The notes under the pieces are model-generated. The model was not told the DNA's origin and made no database searches. It was given only the letters and a program-made list of their open reading frames with translations. From a virus: a stretch of 62,297 nucleotides of DNA. The DNA is taken from positions 1-62,297 of the IMG/VR virus record IMGVR_UViG_3300042893_000318. One strand, written 5' to 3'. How positions within the stretch are numbered: the stretch's first letter is position 1; each line of letters starts with the position of its first letter. Of this stretch, positions 26,840 to 36,092 are shown one piece after another. A program made the position numbers and the translations under genes.

Positions 26840-27830
26840 CTATTTCTCCAATTAAATTGTCTACAACATCTGGATTTTCTCTTAAATATGCCACAGCCTT
26901 TGCACGTCCTTGAAAACGCTCTCCATTTACTGTATACCATGCTCCACCCTTTTCTACTATTCCGCACATTTCTGCTACGTCTAAAGTTTCACCAACACGA
27001 TCTACGCCAAGGTGTGAGCCTTGATAATAGAAGTCGTACTGTCCAGATAAGTTTGGGGGTCCGAGTTTGTTATAGTCAATGATCCAGTTAACTGGTCTGC
27101 CGACCCTTTGTTCAATGATTTTATCACCGACTTGTATACCAGACTTAATAGCATTAGCTTCAGCTTCGGAAGACCAAAGCTTGACAACTGTTGAGGAAAA
27201 GAACTTAACTGCCATTCCTCCTGTTGGGATATGGGAAGCATGCATACTTCCAAACTGATTTCTTTGCTGTGATATAAGTATAAGTAATGTGTTTTTGTTT
27301 GCGTAGTTAAGCATTTTAACTGCATGTGTCATGTCCTTTGCTTCCGCACCAATTTGTTTAGTGTCTTGTAAATCTTTCATCTCATTGCCATCTTTTTCAA
27401 AATAAATGGCTGGCAGTAGTGCTGATATGGAATCAACAACAATTATATCTACTCCCGCATCCATTAACTTAGTGGCAACATCAACCATATCATTTACAGT
27501 TTTTGCGGGGGAATAAATAAGAGAAGATGAATCTACCCCCAAGGACTCCGCCCATGCTTGATCATATGATGCTTCTGCATCAATCCATGCACAGGTTTTA
27601 CCCTCTTTCTGTGCTAAAGCAATTGTTTGTAAGCAAAAAGAAGATTTGCCTGCGGACTTATTGCCCCAAACTAAAACCTGTCTTCCATATCCAAGGCCAC
27701 CCCTAAGAGCCATATTTAATCCAGCACTTGGAGTTTTTTGTTTTTCAACAACTATATTCTGTGCGGATTGAACTCTTGCTCTTGTTTTAGGGTCAAGCTT
27801 TGATAGTATATCATCTATCAATATTGTCAT
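26826..27830 (-). CDS. recA: RecA recombinase
   Basis: A 334-residue RecA-fold ATPase: Walker A GNKSAGKSS (residues 56-64), WIDAEASYDQAW, Walker B DIIVVDSIS, and an LISQQRNQFG strand followed by an L2-like HIPTGGMAVKFFSS. The C-terminal domain is shorter than bacterial RecA. It drives strand exchange during phage replication. Start ATG 27830 is preferred to upstream in-frame starts because the predicted transcript begins near 27846. Confidence 0.92.
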   Translation of the reverse strand: MTILIDDILSKLDPKTRARVQSAQNIVVEKQKTPSAGLNMALRGGLGYGRQVLVWGNKSAGKSSFCLQTIALAQKEGKTCAWIDAEASYDQAWAESLGVDSSSLIYSPAKTVNDMVDVATKLMDAGVDIIVVDSISALLPAIYFEKDGNEMKDLQDTKQIGAEAKDMTHAVKMLNYANKNTLLILISQQRNQFGSMHASHIPTGGMAVKFFSSTVVKLWSSEAEANAIKSGIQVGDKIIEQRVGRPVNWIIDYNKLGPPNLSGQYDFYYQGSHLGVDRVGETLDVAEMCGIVEKGGAWYTVNGERFQGRAKAVAYLRENPDVVDNLIGEIDARS

Positions 27831-27852
27831 TTTTAACTCTTTCTTTTTCATT

Positions 27853-27881
27853 ATTATAGCATTAAAAACGGTTGCCGTGAA
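27853..27881 (-). promoter_or_regulatory. recA promoter (extended -10)
   Basis: TTCACG (27881-27876), 17-base spacer, TATAAT (27858-27853) with TGC upstream. It lies inside the end of the MazG-like gene. Confidence 0.6.
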
Positions 27882-28251
27882 GCTTTGGTCGTGCCTTATT
27901 CTTTTCCATTTTATTAAATAAAACTTCATCTAAACTATGTGTAAGATCTCCTGTGTTTCTCATAGCAGCATAGACATCTAACGTACGAATAATAATATCT
28001 GCTATTTCTTCTACAACTTCTTCAGACCCTTTATTCTTACGAATAGCTTCCAGTACTTCAGTAACTTCTGAATGTACAAGAGCAAGCTTATTACCGATCT
28101 TGTCATATCCAATTTCTCCATCCCAGAAACCTTTTTCAATTGCAGTTTCATGAAGAATAGCTGCTAACGCATCCATTCCATAATCTGTTACTAAATTAAT
28201 CTCTCTGTGATTTGGATTATTTAAAGACTTAGTTGTTATCTGGTTGTTCAT
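27862..28251 (-). CDS. MazG-like nucleotide pyrophosphohydrolase
   Basis: A 129-residue all-helical protein with the MazG/dUTPase-like metal motif: LVHSEVTEVLEAIR (ExxE type) and EEVVEEIADIIIRTLDVYA (ExxD type). Such enzymes hydrolyse (d)NTPs to monophosphates; in phages they may clean nucleotide pools or alter ppGpp signalling. Overlaps the small gene upstream by 23 bases. Confidence 0.82.
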   Translation of the reverse strand: MNNQITTKSLNNPNHREINLVTDYGMDALAAILHETAIEKGFWDGEIGYDKIGNKLALVHSEVTEVLEAIRKNKGSEEVVEEIADIIIRTLDVYAAMRNTGDLTHSLDEVLFNKMEKNKARPKLHGNRF

Positions 28252-28444
28252 GGTTCTCCTTTAATTTAAATGTAAATGATTCGATTTCCGAATCATAATC
28301 AATCTGTAATTGCTTATCTTCTTTAGCAGCATCTAAAAATGTTAGGGCGGGGATATCAATTGTTCCTAAAGTTTCTAGCATAGCAACTAAAATTTTACTA
28401 AGACTCATTTCTTTAAATAAATCCTGTGGATCTATTTCTGTCAT
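28229..28444 (-). CDS. 71-residue acidic protein
   Basis: MTEIDPQDLFKEMSLSKILVAMLETLG..., helical then a beta hairpin, acidic. Overlaps dnaE by ATGA and the MazG-like gene by 23 bases. It may be a replication accessory factor by context only. Not recognised. Confidence 0.65.
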   Translation of the reverse strand: MTEIDPQDLFKEMSLSKILVAMLETLGTIDIPALTFLDAAKEDKQLQIDYDSEIESFTFKLKENHEQPDNN

Positions 28445-31400
28445 TTTATTTCCTTTACGTTAAGTGTGCCATCATCTAATTTAGATAATACCAATTTACA
28501 TTTCATGCCTTCTCGCATTTTAGCAAGTGATATCTTGTATAGGGTAGGGAATACAATAACTCTAGTTAATTGTTTATCAGCATTAGATAAAACTATGTGA
28601 CTCATCATCTTGCCAGCCTTAGTTTTATATGGAGTAAAGCTTACTACAATATATTCATCCTCTTCTAAATCATATTCTTTTCTATATAAGTAATCTACAA
28701 ATAAATCTGATCCGCTAGGATCTATTTCGCTTACCTTTATATATCTAGATATTCTATTATCTCCTACTAAAATAAAGTACATTTGGTTTGGCTCTATCTG
28801 AGTATCTTCATGATGGAATAATCCAATAGTTCCAGTTTCATCTACCAACTCTACTCTTGCCCAACCAGTTCCACGCTTGATACTTTTGACCATTCCAAAC
28901 ATAACAAAAGATCCTAGATCATCAAAGTCATCAATTGGTCTAGCTTGCGCCTTAATGCGTGGAGGAATGCCAGCCAAGTTAAAAGTAGGTATTCCTAAAT
29001 ATTCGTAATAGTTATCTTTTTCATTACCAATTCTTGGATTATCTTCAAACGCTGCACCACCAATTGCATTTAGTGCTTCAATTGCTCGGCTATTAATGCC
29101 GCTACCTTTTTTAGAAGCCTTATCAATTAGTTCTGCGTAGTCTTTAAATGGGCGCTTCTCCATAATTTTATTAGCAATATTGTCGGATATAAACTTTACT
29201 TCGGCAAGTCCAAATCTAATTCCGCCATCCTGTAATGAAAAGTATATGTCAGATTCATTGACATGAGGAAGCATGATACGTAACCCAAGTCGCTTTGCTT
29301 CAATTAAATATTCGGTTCTCGCATCTTTATCATTTTCATTTTTAAGAATTGAAAACATAAATTCCAAAGGATAATAAGTTTTAAGCCAAGCTGTATAATA
29401 AGAAAGCATGGAATAAGCAACAGCATGAGAACGGTTAAACGAATAACCAGCATGAGCTTCAAAGTCATGCCATAACTGCTCCGCTTTCTTTTTCGAGATA
29501 TGCCCAGAAGCGCCCTCAATAAACTTATCTTTGAACTGGTCGAATTCTTTTGCATCTTTCTTTTTGCCAATGATCTTACGAACTTTATCCGCTTCTGACC
29601 AAGACATTCCTCCTAGGTAAACACATGCTTGCATAACTTGCTCTTGATATATAATAACACCATATGTGTTTTCGGTGAACTCTTTCATTAATACATGGCT
29701 GTAATCTACTGCTTCTCTTCCGTTTTTACGGTCAATGTAGGCAGCACCAACAGTATTCATGGCGCCTGGACGGACTAAGGCATTAGATGCAACTAAGTCT
29801 TCAAACTTATCTACACCCATCTTCATAAGCAGATTTGTGTAGGGTGTCGCTTCAGCTTGAAATACTCCCTTAGTGTATCCTTCACTTAACATCTTATAAA
29901 CTTTAGGATCATCCAGTGTCAATTCTGAAAGGTTTATTTCTTTCTTATGTCTCTCTTTAATTGAAGATAGAGTGTCAGATATAACAGAAAGAGTTTTTAA
30001 TCCTAAAGCATCTAACTTAATTAATCCAATGTCTGCCACAGTGTCCATATCATATGCGACAACTGGAATACGACCAGAAACTTTATCTTGAGCATCTTCT
30101 CTAGATTCAACTGGAGCATACTTTCTTAAATCATCTTTAGCAACTACAACACCTGCGGCATGGACTCCAACAGAACGAATTCGGCCACGCAATCTTTCGG
30201 CAAGCCAAACAACTTCTGGGTATCTCATTCTAAATTCTTTAGTATTTGGTGACTCCATAAAATCTTCAAAAGTATCTACTGGTTTTAAAGCACGATTAAC
30301 TTCTTGAAGTGGAACCATAAATACACGAGCAGCATCACGGACTACACCCTTATCTTTAAAATAAGTATATGTAGAAATTGAAGCTACATGCTTAAACCTC
30401 TTCTTTAAATACTCTTTAACTTCTTTACGACGACGGTCTTCAAAGTCTGTATCAATATCTGGAAAGTCATTACGCTCTGGATTAATAAATCGGAAAAACA
30501 ACAGGTCATATTTAATTGGATCAACATCTGTAATTCCTAGGGCATAGCAGACTAAAGATCCTGCTGCCGAACCACGTCCTGGACCAACTCGGATTCCTGT
30601 ATCCTTAGCCCAATTAATCATATCTCCCACTACCAAGAAATAGGAGGCAAAGTTTTTAGAGGCAATTACTGCCAATTCTTCTTCCATGCGAGCCACATAG
30701 ACCTCATCAGAAGCCTTCCCAAGGCTCTCTAAGCCCTTTTCAGCCAGATCCCGTAGTCTTTCATCGGCATCGGTCTTTGGGACGGGCAGAAGGTCTAATC
30801 CTTGATTAAAGTCATATTCACCGATCTTGTCGGCAATCTCCATTGTATTCTCATAAATGTCTATTCGATTAATCCCAGCTTTATTAAAGTCAGCCTCTAA
30901 CTCAGAACGGCTTTGAATAAATAGATTATAGTCTTGGAATGAAATTCTACGATCTGGATAAAGATAGTTAAATCTATCTAACATATTCTTCATGTTTCGA
31001 GACATATCAAAGTCTGTTTCTTTATCTGCCTTTGGAGATGTTGATAGAATTAGTAATGCTTCTTCTAGGATCCTATCTTCTTCTTTAGCAAAGTGGGCAT
31101 CTCCTGTTGCCACCGCCTTAATTTTAAGTTCATCGGCTAATTCTAAAAGCTTTGAATTTATTTCTGGCGGATTGTGAGATTGAACCTCAATATAAAAATC
31201 TTCAGCGAAAGTTTGTTTAAAATCTTTGAGTACCAATTTTGCTTCAGAGAATTCTCCACGCTCAATAGCTTTGCTAATAAGACCGTTGAGGCATCCAGAC
31301 AAAACAATAATACCTTCTGCATATTCTTTTAATACCTCTCTATCAATTCGTGGCTTATGGTAAAAGCCTTCGTTCCAAGCAAGTTCTTGAAGAATGTTAA

Positions 31401-31719
31401 TATTTTCTAAACCCTTTTTATTTTTAGCCAACAAAATAATATGGTTGTATGCCTGAATAGATTTATCTGTCTTTGATGATCTGTCGAATCTATCTGTTGG
31501 AGAAATATATGCTTCTACTCCTAAAATTGGCTTGATGCCTAATTCTTTAGCCGCTATTTGCATATCACGATGAGATGATAATGTTCCATGATCTGTAATT
31601 GCAATCGCAGTTTGTCCAGCATCTAAAGCAGCCTGACACAATTCTTTAGGGGAGTTTAATCCATCCATTAAAGAATAATATGAGTGCACATGTAAATGTG
31701 TAAATCTTTTGTTTTCCAT
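28441..31719 (-). CDS. dnaE: DNA polymerase III alpha subunit (DnaE-type replicase)
   Basis: About 1,092 residues, slightly shorter than bacterial DnaE. The N-terminal PHP domain is intact by motif: FTHLHVHSYYSLMDG and AITDHGTLS. The C-family polymerase palm shows GPGRGSAAGS, PDIDTDFEDRRR (two catalytic Asp) and IGLIKLDALGLKTL (third Asp). Fingers and an OB-like C-terminal region follow. A separate proofreading exonuclease is not seen, so the PHP domain may proofread. The start could be ATG 31719 or TTG 31728; neither has a strong ribosome binding site. Confidence 0.93.
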   Translation of the reverse strand: MENKRFTHLHVHSYYSLMDGLNSPKELCQAALDAGQTAIAITDHGTLSSHRDMQIAAKELGIKPILGVEAYISPTDRFDRSSKTDKSIQAYNHIILLAKNKKGLENINILQELAWNEGFYHKPRIDREVLKEYAEGIIVLSGCLNGLISKAIERGEFSEAKLVLKDFKQTFAEDFYIEVQSHNPPEINSKLLELADELKIKAVATGDAHFAKEEDRILEEALLILSTSPKADKETDFDMSRNMKNMLDRFNYLYPDRRISFQDYNLFIQSRSELEADFNKAGINRIDIYENTMEIADKIGEYDFNQGLDLLPVPKTDADERLRDLAEKGLESLGKASDEVYVARMEEELAVIASKNFASYFLVVGDMINWAKDTGIRVGPGRGSAAGSLVCYALGITDVDPIKYDLLFFRFINPERNDFPDIDTDFEDRRRKEVKEYLKKRFKHVASISTYTYFKDKGVVRDAARVFMVPLQEVNRALKPVDTFEDFMESPNTKEFRMRYPEVVWLAERLRGRIRSVGVHAAGVVVAKDDLRKYAPVESREDAQDKVSGRIPVVAYDMDTVADIGLIKLDALGLKTLSVISDTLSSIKERHKKEINLSELTLDDPKVYKMLSEGYTKGVFQAEATPYTNLLMKMGVDKFEDLVASNALVRPGAMNTVGAAYIDRKNGREAVDYSHVLMKEFTENTYGVIIYQEQVMQACVYLGGMSWSEADKVRKIIGKKKDAKEFDQFKDKFIEGASGHISKKKAEQLWHDFEAHAGYSFNRSHAVAYSMLSYYTAWLKTYYPLEFMFSILKNENDKDARTEYLIEAKRLGLRIMLPHVNESDIYFSLQDGGIRFGLAEVKFISDNIANKIMEKRPFKDYAELIDKASKKGSGINSRAIEALNAIGGAAFEDNPRIGNEKDNYYEYLGIPTFNLAGIPPRIKAQARPIDDFDDLGSFVMFGMVKSIKRGTGWARVELVDETGTIGLFHHEDTQIEPNQMYFILVGDNRISRYIKVSEIDPSGSDLFVDYLYRKEYDLEEDEYIVVSFTPYKTKAGKMMSHIVLSNADKQLTRVIVFPTLYKISLAKMREGMKCKLVLSKLDDGTLNVKEIK

Positions 31720-31744
31720 ATCCGCCAATTCTACTAAATAGAGA

Positions 31745-31768
31745 GGGGCCAGTCTAGTGACTGGCCCC
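31745..31768 (-). terminator. Intrinsic terminator after the SSB gene
   Basis: Perfect 10-base stem GGGGCCAGTC / GACTGGCCCC around a 4-base loop, followed on the minus strand by TCTCTATTTAG. It lies 12 nt past the SSB stop and before dnaE, so dnaE expression probably depends on read-through or on a weak promoter nearby. Confidence 0.8.
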
Positions 31769-31779
31769 AGTCGTTATAA

Positions 31780-32451
31780 TTACCAGTCTAGATTGCTACT
31801 TGTAGCAGAAGACTCTTCAGCATGTCCGCCTTCGCCAGCAAAGAAGGCTTCTTGTTCTGTATAAGGTAGGTCTCGTACAGCAGTTGTTTCAAGATCATAT
31901 AGTTCTAGACTTGATGCATCAAATGCTGTTTCATCCTTGGCTAGAGGAATAATTGTGTAGCTTGTGTCTGTCTTTGTACCTGTACGCTTAATGCGCCACA
32001 TGAGATTTGTAATCGATCCCATTTCACCAGCATACTCAATGAGTGTAGGTGTAATTGTTTTTCCACTTGAACCTTGTGAAAGAATTGCCACATAAGGATC
32101 TTCTTTTCCATCATCTAGAAGTACATTAATGTAAAGTCGTGAACGACCTTTCCATCCTGCCTTGTAGTCTTTTCGATGTTGTTCGCAACCATAGCACTTG
32201 CCTTGGTCATCCATAGAGCATAGAGCTTTGCGACGGTAATCTTTTGGATTTGTATGTTCAACAGCAATAAATCCCAAGCCGTGCTTTTCATTATAAGTTG
32301 GTGAATCTGGATCTAATTCTTGTAAGAAACGAATCTTAACACTTTCAGAATCTTCCAACTTTGCCCAGCGAGCTTTTGTTCCGTCTCCGCCTGTTGATTG
32401 CGGCTTATCCATAACCTTATTCAGGTCTTTTAGTCCTTTAACGATACCCAT
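31780..32451 (-). CDS. ssb: gp32-like single-stranded DNA-binding protein
   Basis: A 223-residue protein with a zinc-binding insert in an OB fold (ALCSMDDQGKCYGCEQH, a C-x6-C-x2-C-x2-H site), followed by RLYINVLL, as in T4 gp32-type proteins. It ends in a flexible, acidic tail (AEESSATSSNLDW) used by SSBs to recruit partners. Strong AAGGAGATACAA ribosome binding site and its own promoter and terminator suggest high expression. Confidence 0.85.
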   Translation of the reverse strand: MGIVKGLKDLNKVMDKPQSTGGDGTKARWAKLEDSESVKIRFLQELDPDSPTYNEKHGLGFIAVEHTNPKDYRRKALCSMDDQGKCYGCEQHRKDYKAGWKGRSRLYINVLLDDGKEDPYVAILSQGSSGKTITPTLIEYAGEMGSITNLMWRIKRTGTKTDTSYTIIPLAKDETAFDASSLELYDLETTAVRDLPYTEQEAFFAGEGGHAEESSATSSNLDW

Positions 32452-32500
32452 TTGTATCTCCTTTTCTTATAGTTGATGGTATAAATCCATCTGTATTACT

Positions 32501-32509
32501 ATTATATCA
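32501..32509 (-). promoter_or_regulatory. Extended -10 promoter of the SSB gene
   Basis: TGATATAAT (32509-32501) overlaps the primase stop codon. The leader of about 43 nt contains GATGG/CCATC (32475-32491), a short hairpin before the ribosome binding site. Confidence 0.6.
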
Positions 32510-33505
32510 TTCATTCCAAGATCTGTATTCTATATTGGATACAGCATTTTTAACACAGGTTTTAATTTCTTCATCAGTCATATCGCCTACATCTTTTGCA
32601 TCATGTGGATATATCTTACCATAAGAATACGAAGCCCACAATAGGTCTTTATTTTTTAACCTACTACATATTGTAACTCCTAATTCTCTACCCGCCAAAT
32701 CTGAGTCTGTCATTATTGTCACCTTGTTAAAATATCTATTAAGCAGACCAATATTTTCTGAAGATATATGCCCACCAAGGGTAGCCACAACATTAGGGAA
32801 TCCAGCTTGATGCACACGGATCGCATCAAAGCTAGACTCAACAATGATTACATGGTCACCAATTTTCTTGGCACGATGAATATTAAACATAGTTTTGCTG
32901 CGTGGAAGGTTTGTACTGTTTTTAAATTTCTTTTCAGATATTGATCTTCCAACTAACCCAACTGGAGTTCCGTCTGGACTATGAACTGGTACCGTAACCA
33001 TGTTTTGTTTTGGAGAATATCCTAAAGAAAAATGTGTAATAGACTGTAAGTCTATTCTTCTAGAATAAAAATACTGTTTAGCTTCTTCGCTTTTAATTAA
33101 ATCATTATGTAAATTAGTTAATGTTTCCTGCGGAAACTCTATAAAGTCTGGTTTATCTTCCATTACCCCACTTAATAATTCATCAAAATTTTCTAAAGCT
33201 TCCGACTCCTTAGATGAAATAAATCTAAGAGCCTCAAAATCATTCTTGTGAAGAACACGTTTGACTAACTCAACTAAAGTTCCTGACTCTCCGCATGAGG
33301 GGTTGAAACAAATAAAGGCACCTATTTCTCGGCTTACGCTAAAGCTTGAGGTATGCCTGTTGCTATGAAATGGACAATAACATAGGAAGTCATTAGACGT
33401 TTCTCCAACTACTTCTAAGCCAATAGTTTTTATAATTGACTTAATGTGTGCTGGCGCATAATGCGTGGAATCAATTTTCCTTGCGTAATTCCCTCTGATT
33501 GCCAT
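32507..33505 (-). CDS. dnaG: DnaG-type primase
   Basis: A 332-residue protein. The CHC2 zinc finger is present (CYCPFHSNRHTSSFSVS then CFNPSCGE). The TOPRIM region shows VESSFDAIRVHQAG (catalytic Glu) and TDSDLAGRELG (Asp pair). No helicase-binding domain is obvious, so it is a compact primase. It makes RNA primers for DnaE and works with the DnaB-type helicase nearby. Start ATG 33505 behind GAGGAAGGC. Confidence 0.88.
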   Translation of the reverse strand: MAIRGNYARKIDSTHYAPAHIKSIIKTIGLEVVGETSNDFLCYCPFHSNRHTSSFSVSREIGAFICFNPSCGESGTLVELVKRVLHKNDFEALRFISSKESEALENFDELLSGVMEDKPDFIEFPQETLTNLHNDLIKSEEAKQYFYSRRIDLQSITHFSLGYSPKQNMVTVPVHSPDGTPVGLVGRSISEKKFKNSTNLPRSKTMFNIHRAKKIGDHVIIVESSFDAIRVHQAGFPNVVATLGGHISSENIGLLNRYFNKVTIMTDSDLAGRELGVTICSRLKNKDLLWASYSYGKIYPHDAKDVGDMTDEEIKTCVKNAVSNIEYRSWNE

Positions 33506-33732
33506 GCCTTCCTCTTTCCTACGTATACTCCATACATAGTCATTAAGAATGACCATGTTTCACCTGTAAATTGTACTGAAAAGTTAGTGTCTATGTCAAG
33601 CACTTTGGCATATCCTTTACCTCTCATGTCTTGAGACAAAAGACTTTCGTACTGAGCTTTAATCCTGATCATATCAGAATCATCATGAAACTCAACATTA
33701 ATTTGAAATCTTTTTATATTTTTATGATTCAT
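33430..33732 (-). CDS. Conserved phage protein overlapping primase
   Basis: A 100-residue protein (INVEFHDDSDMIRIKAQYESLL ... FTGETWSFLMTMYGVYVGKRKAW) whose last 25 codons overlap primase in another frame by 76 bases. It overlaps the helicase gene upstream by 11 bases. No domain recognised; context suggests a replication accessory protein. The long overlap is the main doubt. Confidence 0.65.
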   Translation of the reverse strand: MNHKNIKRFQINVEFHDDSDMIRIKAQYESLLSQDMRGKGYAKVLDIDTNFSVQFTGETWSFLMTMYGVYVGKRKAWQSEGITQGKLIPRIMRQHTLSQL

Positions 33733-34960
33733 TCTTTGTTAGTGGATTCTCATAAATTTCTTTAACGATACCACGATTGATATCCCAGTCTAAATACATT
33801 CCGAACTCTTGACCATGACGGTTCTTTCTTGAAACCACTTCGATCATATTTGTTCCAGTATATCTGTGAATAGCAATGGCCATGTCAGCATCATACTCAA
33901 TAGCTTTAGACCATGCTACTTGAGATAGCATTGGTGGAGCATCTTGATCTGAAATATCATCCATAGTCGCAGCAGTAATATCAATAACTGGGATATTATT
34001 AGTCATAGCAAGCATCTTGAATTCTCTAGAGATATTCATGTTACGTTCTGTTGCTCCCATGCTCTTTTTATTATCAGAGAACAACTGATGATAATCTAGA
34101 ATAACTAAGTCTGGTTTATGTTGATCAATCTTTCCTTGAATAGTTGCTGGTGTTACTTCAGCCATTCCCTCGTTAGATACCAAAACAAAACCGTTCTTGT
34201 TATCAAACTTTTTCTTAGACCATGAACGGAAATCATCAATATTAATATCACCCTTAGACAAATCACTGGCCTTAAATAATCCAGAACCCATCATAGTATA
34301 AATACGATCACGCATATTCTCTGGAGACATTTCAAGGGAAACGATCATGGGCTTGAAGCCCTGCTCCCAAGCCTTGCAAGCTAGATAGGATGTAAACCAT
34401 GTCTTTCCTCTTCCTGGCCAGCCAATGGCCACGATAAGGTGTCCTGGAGCCATTCCAGTAGGATAGGCTAAGTCAATTGCATCGAATCCAGTTTTAATTC
34501 CTGGAGAGCCACCCATTTCAGCAGAACGAACTTTAACTGCTTCGAAATGTCGTGCCGCATTTTCTGCATCAGTAACATCTAGGTCACGAACGTTGCTAGT
34601 AAATTTACTAAGCGAAGCAAGCTGCGATTGCATTTCAGATAAAACTCTAGATGCGGCATCTTCTTTAAGCATAGATCCACTCTTAAGAATAATAGTCTTA
34701 AGTTTATTTGAAAGGAATTCATTCTTAAGTTTATCTAGATAATATCCAGTCTCAGCTTTTACTTCTACTGGCTCAAAATCTTTAAAGCGTTCCATTAGAA
34801 CGCCTACTTCTGGGACAGCCTTAAACTTATAGTAATATGACTTTAGGCCTTCCCAAATATCTTTATGGGATGTAAATATTTCATCAACATTGTCGGCAAG
34901 CAGGGTGCTAATATCTTTATTCTTACATACTGCAGAAATTAATGTTGCTTCTGTATTCAT
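33722..34960 (-). CDS. dnaB: DnaB-type replicative helicase
   Basis: A 412-residue protein with an N-terminal helical domain and a RecA-like helicase core. Walker A is GWPGRGKTWF, Walker B LVILDYHQLF; MIVSLEMSPENMRDR is the DnaB H1a/H2 region, and SRKNRHGQEFGMYLDWD the C-terminal motif H4. It unwinds the fork for DnaE and recruits primase. It overlaps the small genes on either side. Confidence 0.9.
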   Translation of the reverse strand: MNTEATLISAVCKNKDISTLLADNVDEIFTSHKDIWEGLKSYYYKFKAVPEVGVLMERFKDFEPVEVKAETGYYLDKLKNEFLSNKLKTIILKSGSMLKEDAASRVLSEMQSQLASLSKFTSNVRDLDVTDAENAARHFEAVKVRSAEMGGSPGIKTGFDAIDLAYPTGMAPGHLIVAIGWPGRGKTWFTSYLACKAWEQGFKPMIVSLEMSPENMRDRIYTMMGSGLFKASDLSKGDINIDDFRSWSKKKFDNKNGFVLVSNEGMAEVTPATIQGKIDQHKPDLVILDYHQLFSDNKKSMGATERNMNISREFKMLAMTNNIPVIDITAATMDDISDQDAPPMLSQVAWSKAIEYDADMAIAIHRYTGTNMIEVVSRKNRHGQEFGMYLDWDINRGIVKEIYENPLTKNES

Positions 34961-35280
34961 GCTATTCCGCCTTCTTCAACCATTTTTTTAGTTTCCTTCA
35001 TTAGGATTCTACGTCGCTCTTTATCTTTTTCTAATTCTACTTTATTGTTCTGAATCTTGTCAAAGTTAAAGAAAAAGAATTGAAGTGGGTGACCACTCTT
35101 ATTTAAATTAAAATAATAAATTAAAAGTTCTTTAGCACGTTCAAACCCTACACTATCAATTACATCCTGCATTGCCCACTTTTCACGAAATTTATTCATG
35201 GTGGGAGTTTTGCCATACTTATCTTTATATAAAGATTGATATAGACTAATTAGTATGTAAGGCTCTTTCTCATTTGCCAC
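34957..35280 (-). CDS. Possible helicase-loader-like protein
   Basis: A 107-residue basic protein: YKDKYGKTPTMNKFREKWAMQDVID...YYFNLNKSGHPLQFFFFNFDKI, then a charged helix. Proteins of this shape often precede dnaB-type genes in phages and are suspected loaders, but no loader motif is certain. ATGA overlap with dnaB. Confidence 0.6.
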   Translation of the reverse strand: MANEKEPYILISLYQSLYKDKYGKTPTMNKFREKWAMQDVIDSVGFERAKELLIYYFNLNKSGHPLQFFFFNFDKIQNNKVELEKDKERRRILMKETKKMVEEGGIA

Positions 35281-35476
35281 TCTTTAGTTCTTCTTCCACC
35301 TCGGTAGTTTTCTGAATAAGCTTTTCTTCAACAAATTTATAAACTCTCTCTGTGGCGGTTTCAACTGTTTCACCATGTCTAACAATATCCTCAATGCCTA
35401 TGCCAATTTTAATTGATTCATAGTTACCAAGATTTCTAGTAAACGATAGGTCTACTTTAACTACAGTTTCTGACAT
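35270..35476 (-). CDS. 68-residue acidic protein
   Basis: ATG 35476 behind GGAAGGCGG at a TAATG junction is preferred to a start 5 codons earlier. MSETVVKVDLSFTRNLGNYESIKIGIGIEDIV is a beta-rich fold followed by a charged helix. Widespread shape among phages, unknown function. Confidence 0.65.
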   Translation of the reverse strand: MSETVVKVDLSFTRNLGNYESIKIGIGIEDIVRHGETVETATERVYKFVEEKLIQKTTEVEEELKSGK

Positions 35477-35958
35477 TATTCCGCCTTCCATACTGGGACA
35501 AAGTTGCCCTCTTCTGTTCTAGTATACAATATCATGTTGTGTTTGAGAAGAGCCATCAATTCTGTTTTTGACGGAACCTCTTTTGAATGACCAGCATCCA
35601 ATATAAACTGATGTAAATCTAGTATGTCTGATTGATTAAACATATACTTAGACCATGTGCTTTCTGGATTACCAATTGGATAAACTTTAGAAGGAGCTTT
35701 AATCTTACCCTCTAAAATATAATCCTCAATAGTTACCTTATGCTTGTTTAACAAGACAGATACTTGTCTGGTGCTATAAGCATTTTCCATATACTTATTT
35801 ACCTGAGAATAAGAATATAAAACTCTTTTTTTATCAGGATAGCACCAAGCAACTAACTCATCTTTTGACCTAGATGAATTTAATACCTTATGCAGCTTAT
35901 CGTTTAGGAAGAAATAAAGAAAAGCTTTGCGTACTTTTCTTCCATTTTTTCTAGCCAT
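35476..35958 (-). CDS. MerR/HTH-like phage protein
   Basis: A 160-residue basic protein. The central YSTRQVSVLLNKHKVTIEDYILEGKIKAPSKVYPIG resembles a MerR-type or excisionase helix-turn-helix plus wing (RQVSxLLxxHxVTIxxYIxxGxI). It may regulate transcription or replication. It overlaps the zinc-ribbon gene upstream by 55 bases. Confidence 0.7.
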   Translation of the reverse strand: MARKNGRKVRKAFLYFFLNDKLHKVLNSSRSKDELVAWCYPDKKRVLYSYSQVNKYMENAYSTRQVSVLLNKHKVTIEDYILEGKIKAPSKVYPIGNPESTWSKYMFNQSDILDLHQFILDAGHSKEVPSKTELMALLKHNMILYTRTEEGNFVPVWKAE

Positions 35959-36092
35959 TTTGCCAACTTATTAGTTTCTTTATTAATCATCCACCGTTTT
36001 CCGCACATTACGCAGAACAGTTCCATATGTAATTTCTGAGAGAATACTCTGTCAATAAATACTCTACCCTTACATCTCTGACACGTCATCAT
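35904..36092 (-). CDS. Zinc-ribbon protein
   Basis: A 62-residue protein with CQRC and CVMC pairs separated by about 20 residues and a basic helical C-terminus. ATGA overlap with the phosphoesterase gene. The final third overlaps the next gene by 55 bases in another frame. Unknown function. Confidence 0.65.
   Translation of the reverse strand: MMTCQRCKGRVFIDRVFSQKLHMELFCVMCGKRWMINKETNKLAKWLEKMEEKYAKLFFISS

Noticed and set aside
27002-27325. Second minus-strand frame inside recA
   Set aside because: It is wholly inside recA in another frame, with no promoter or ribosome binding site and no known domain.
27831-27929. Longer N-terminus of RecA
   Set aside because: It overlaps the MazG-like gene and the predicted recA promoter; the added residues do not match RecA.
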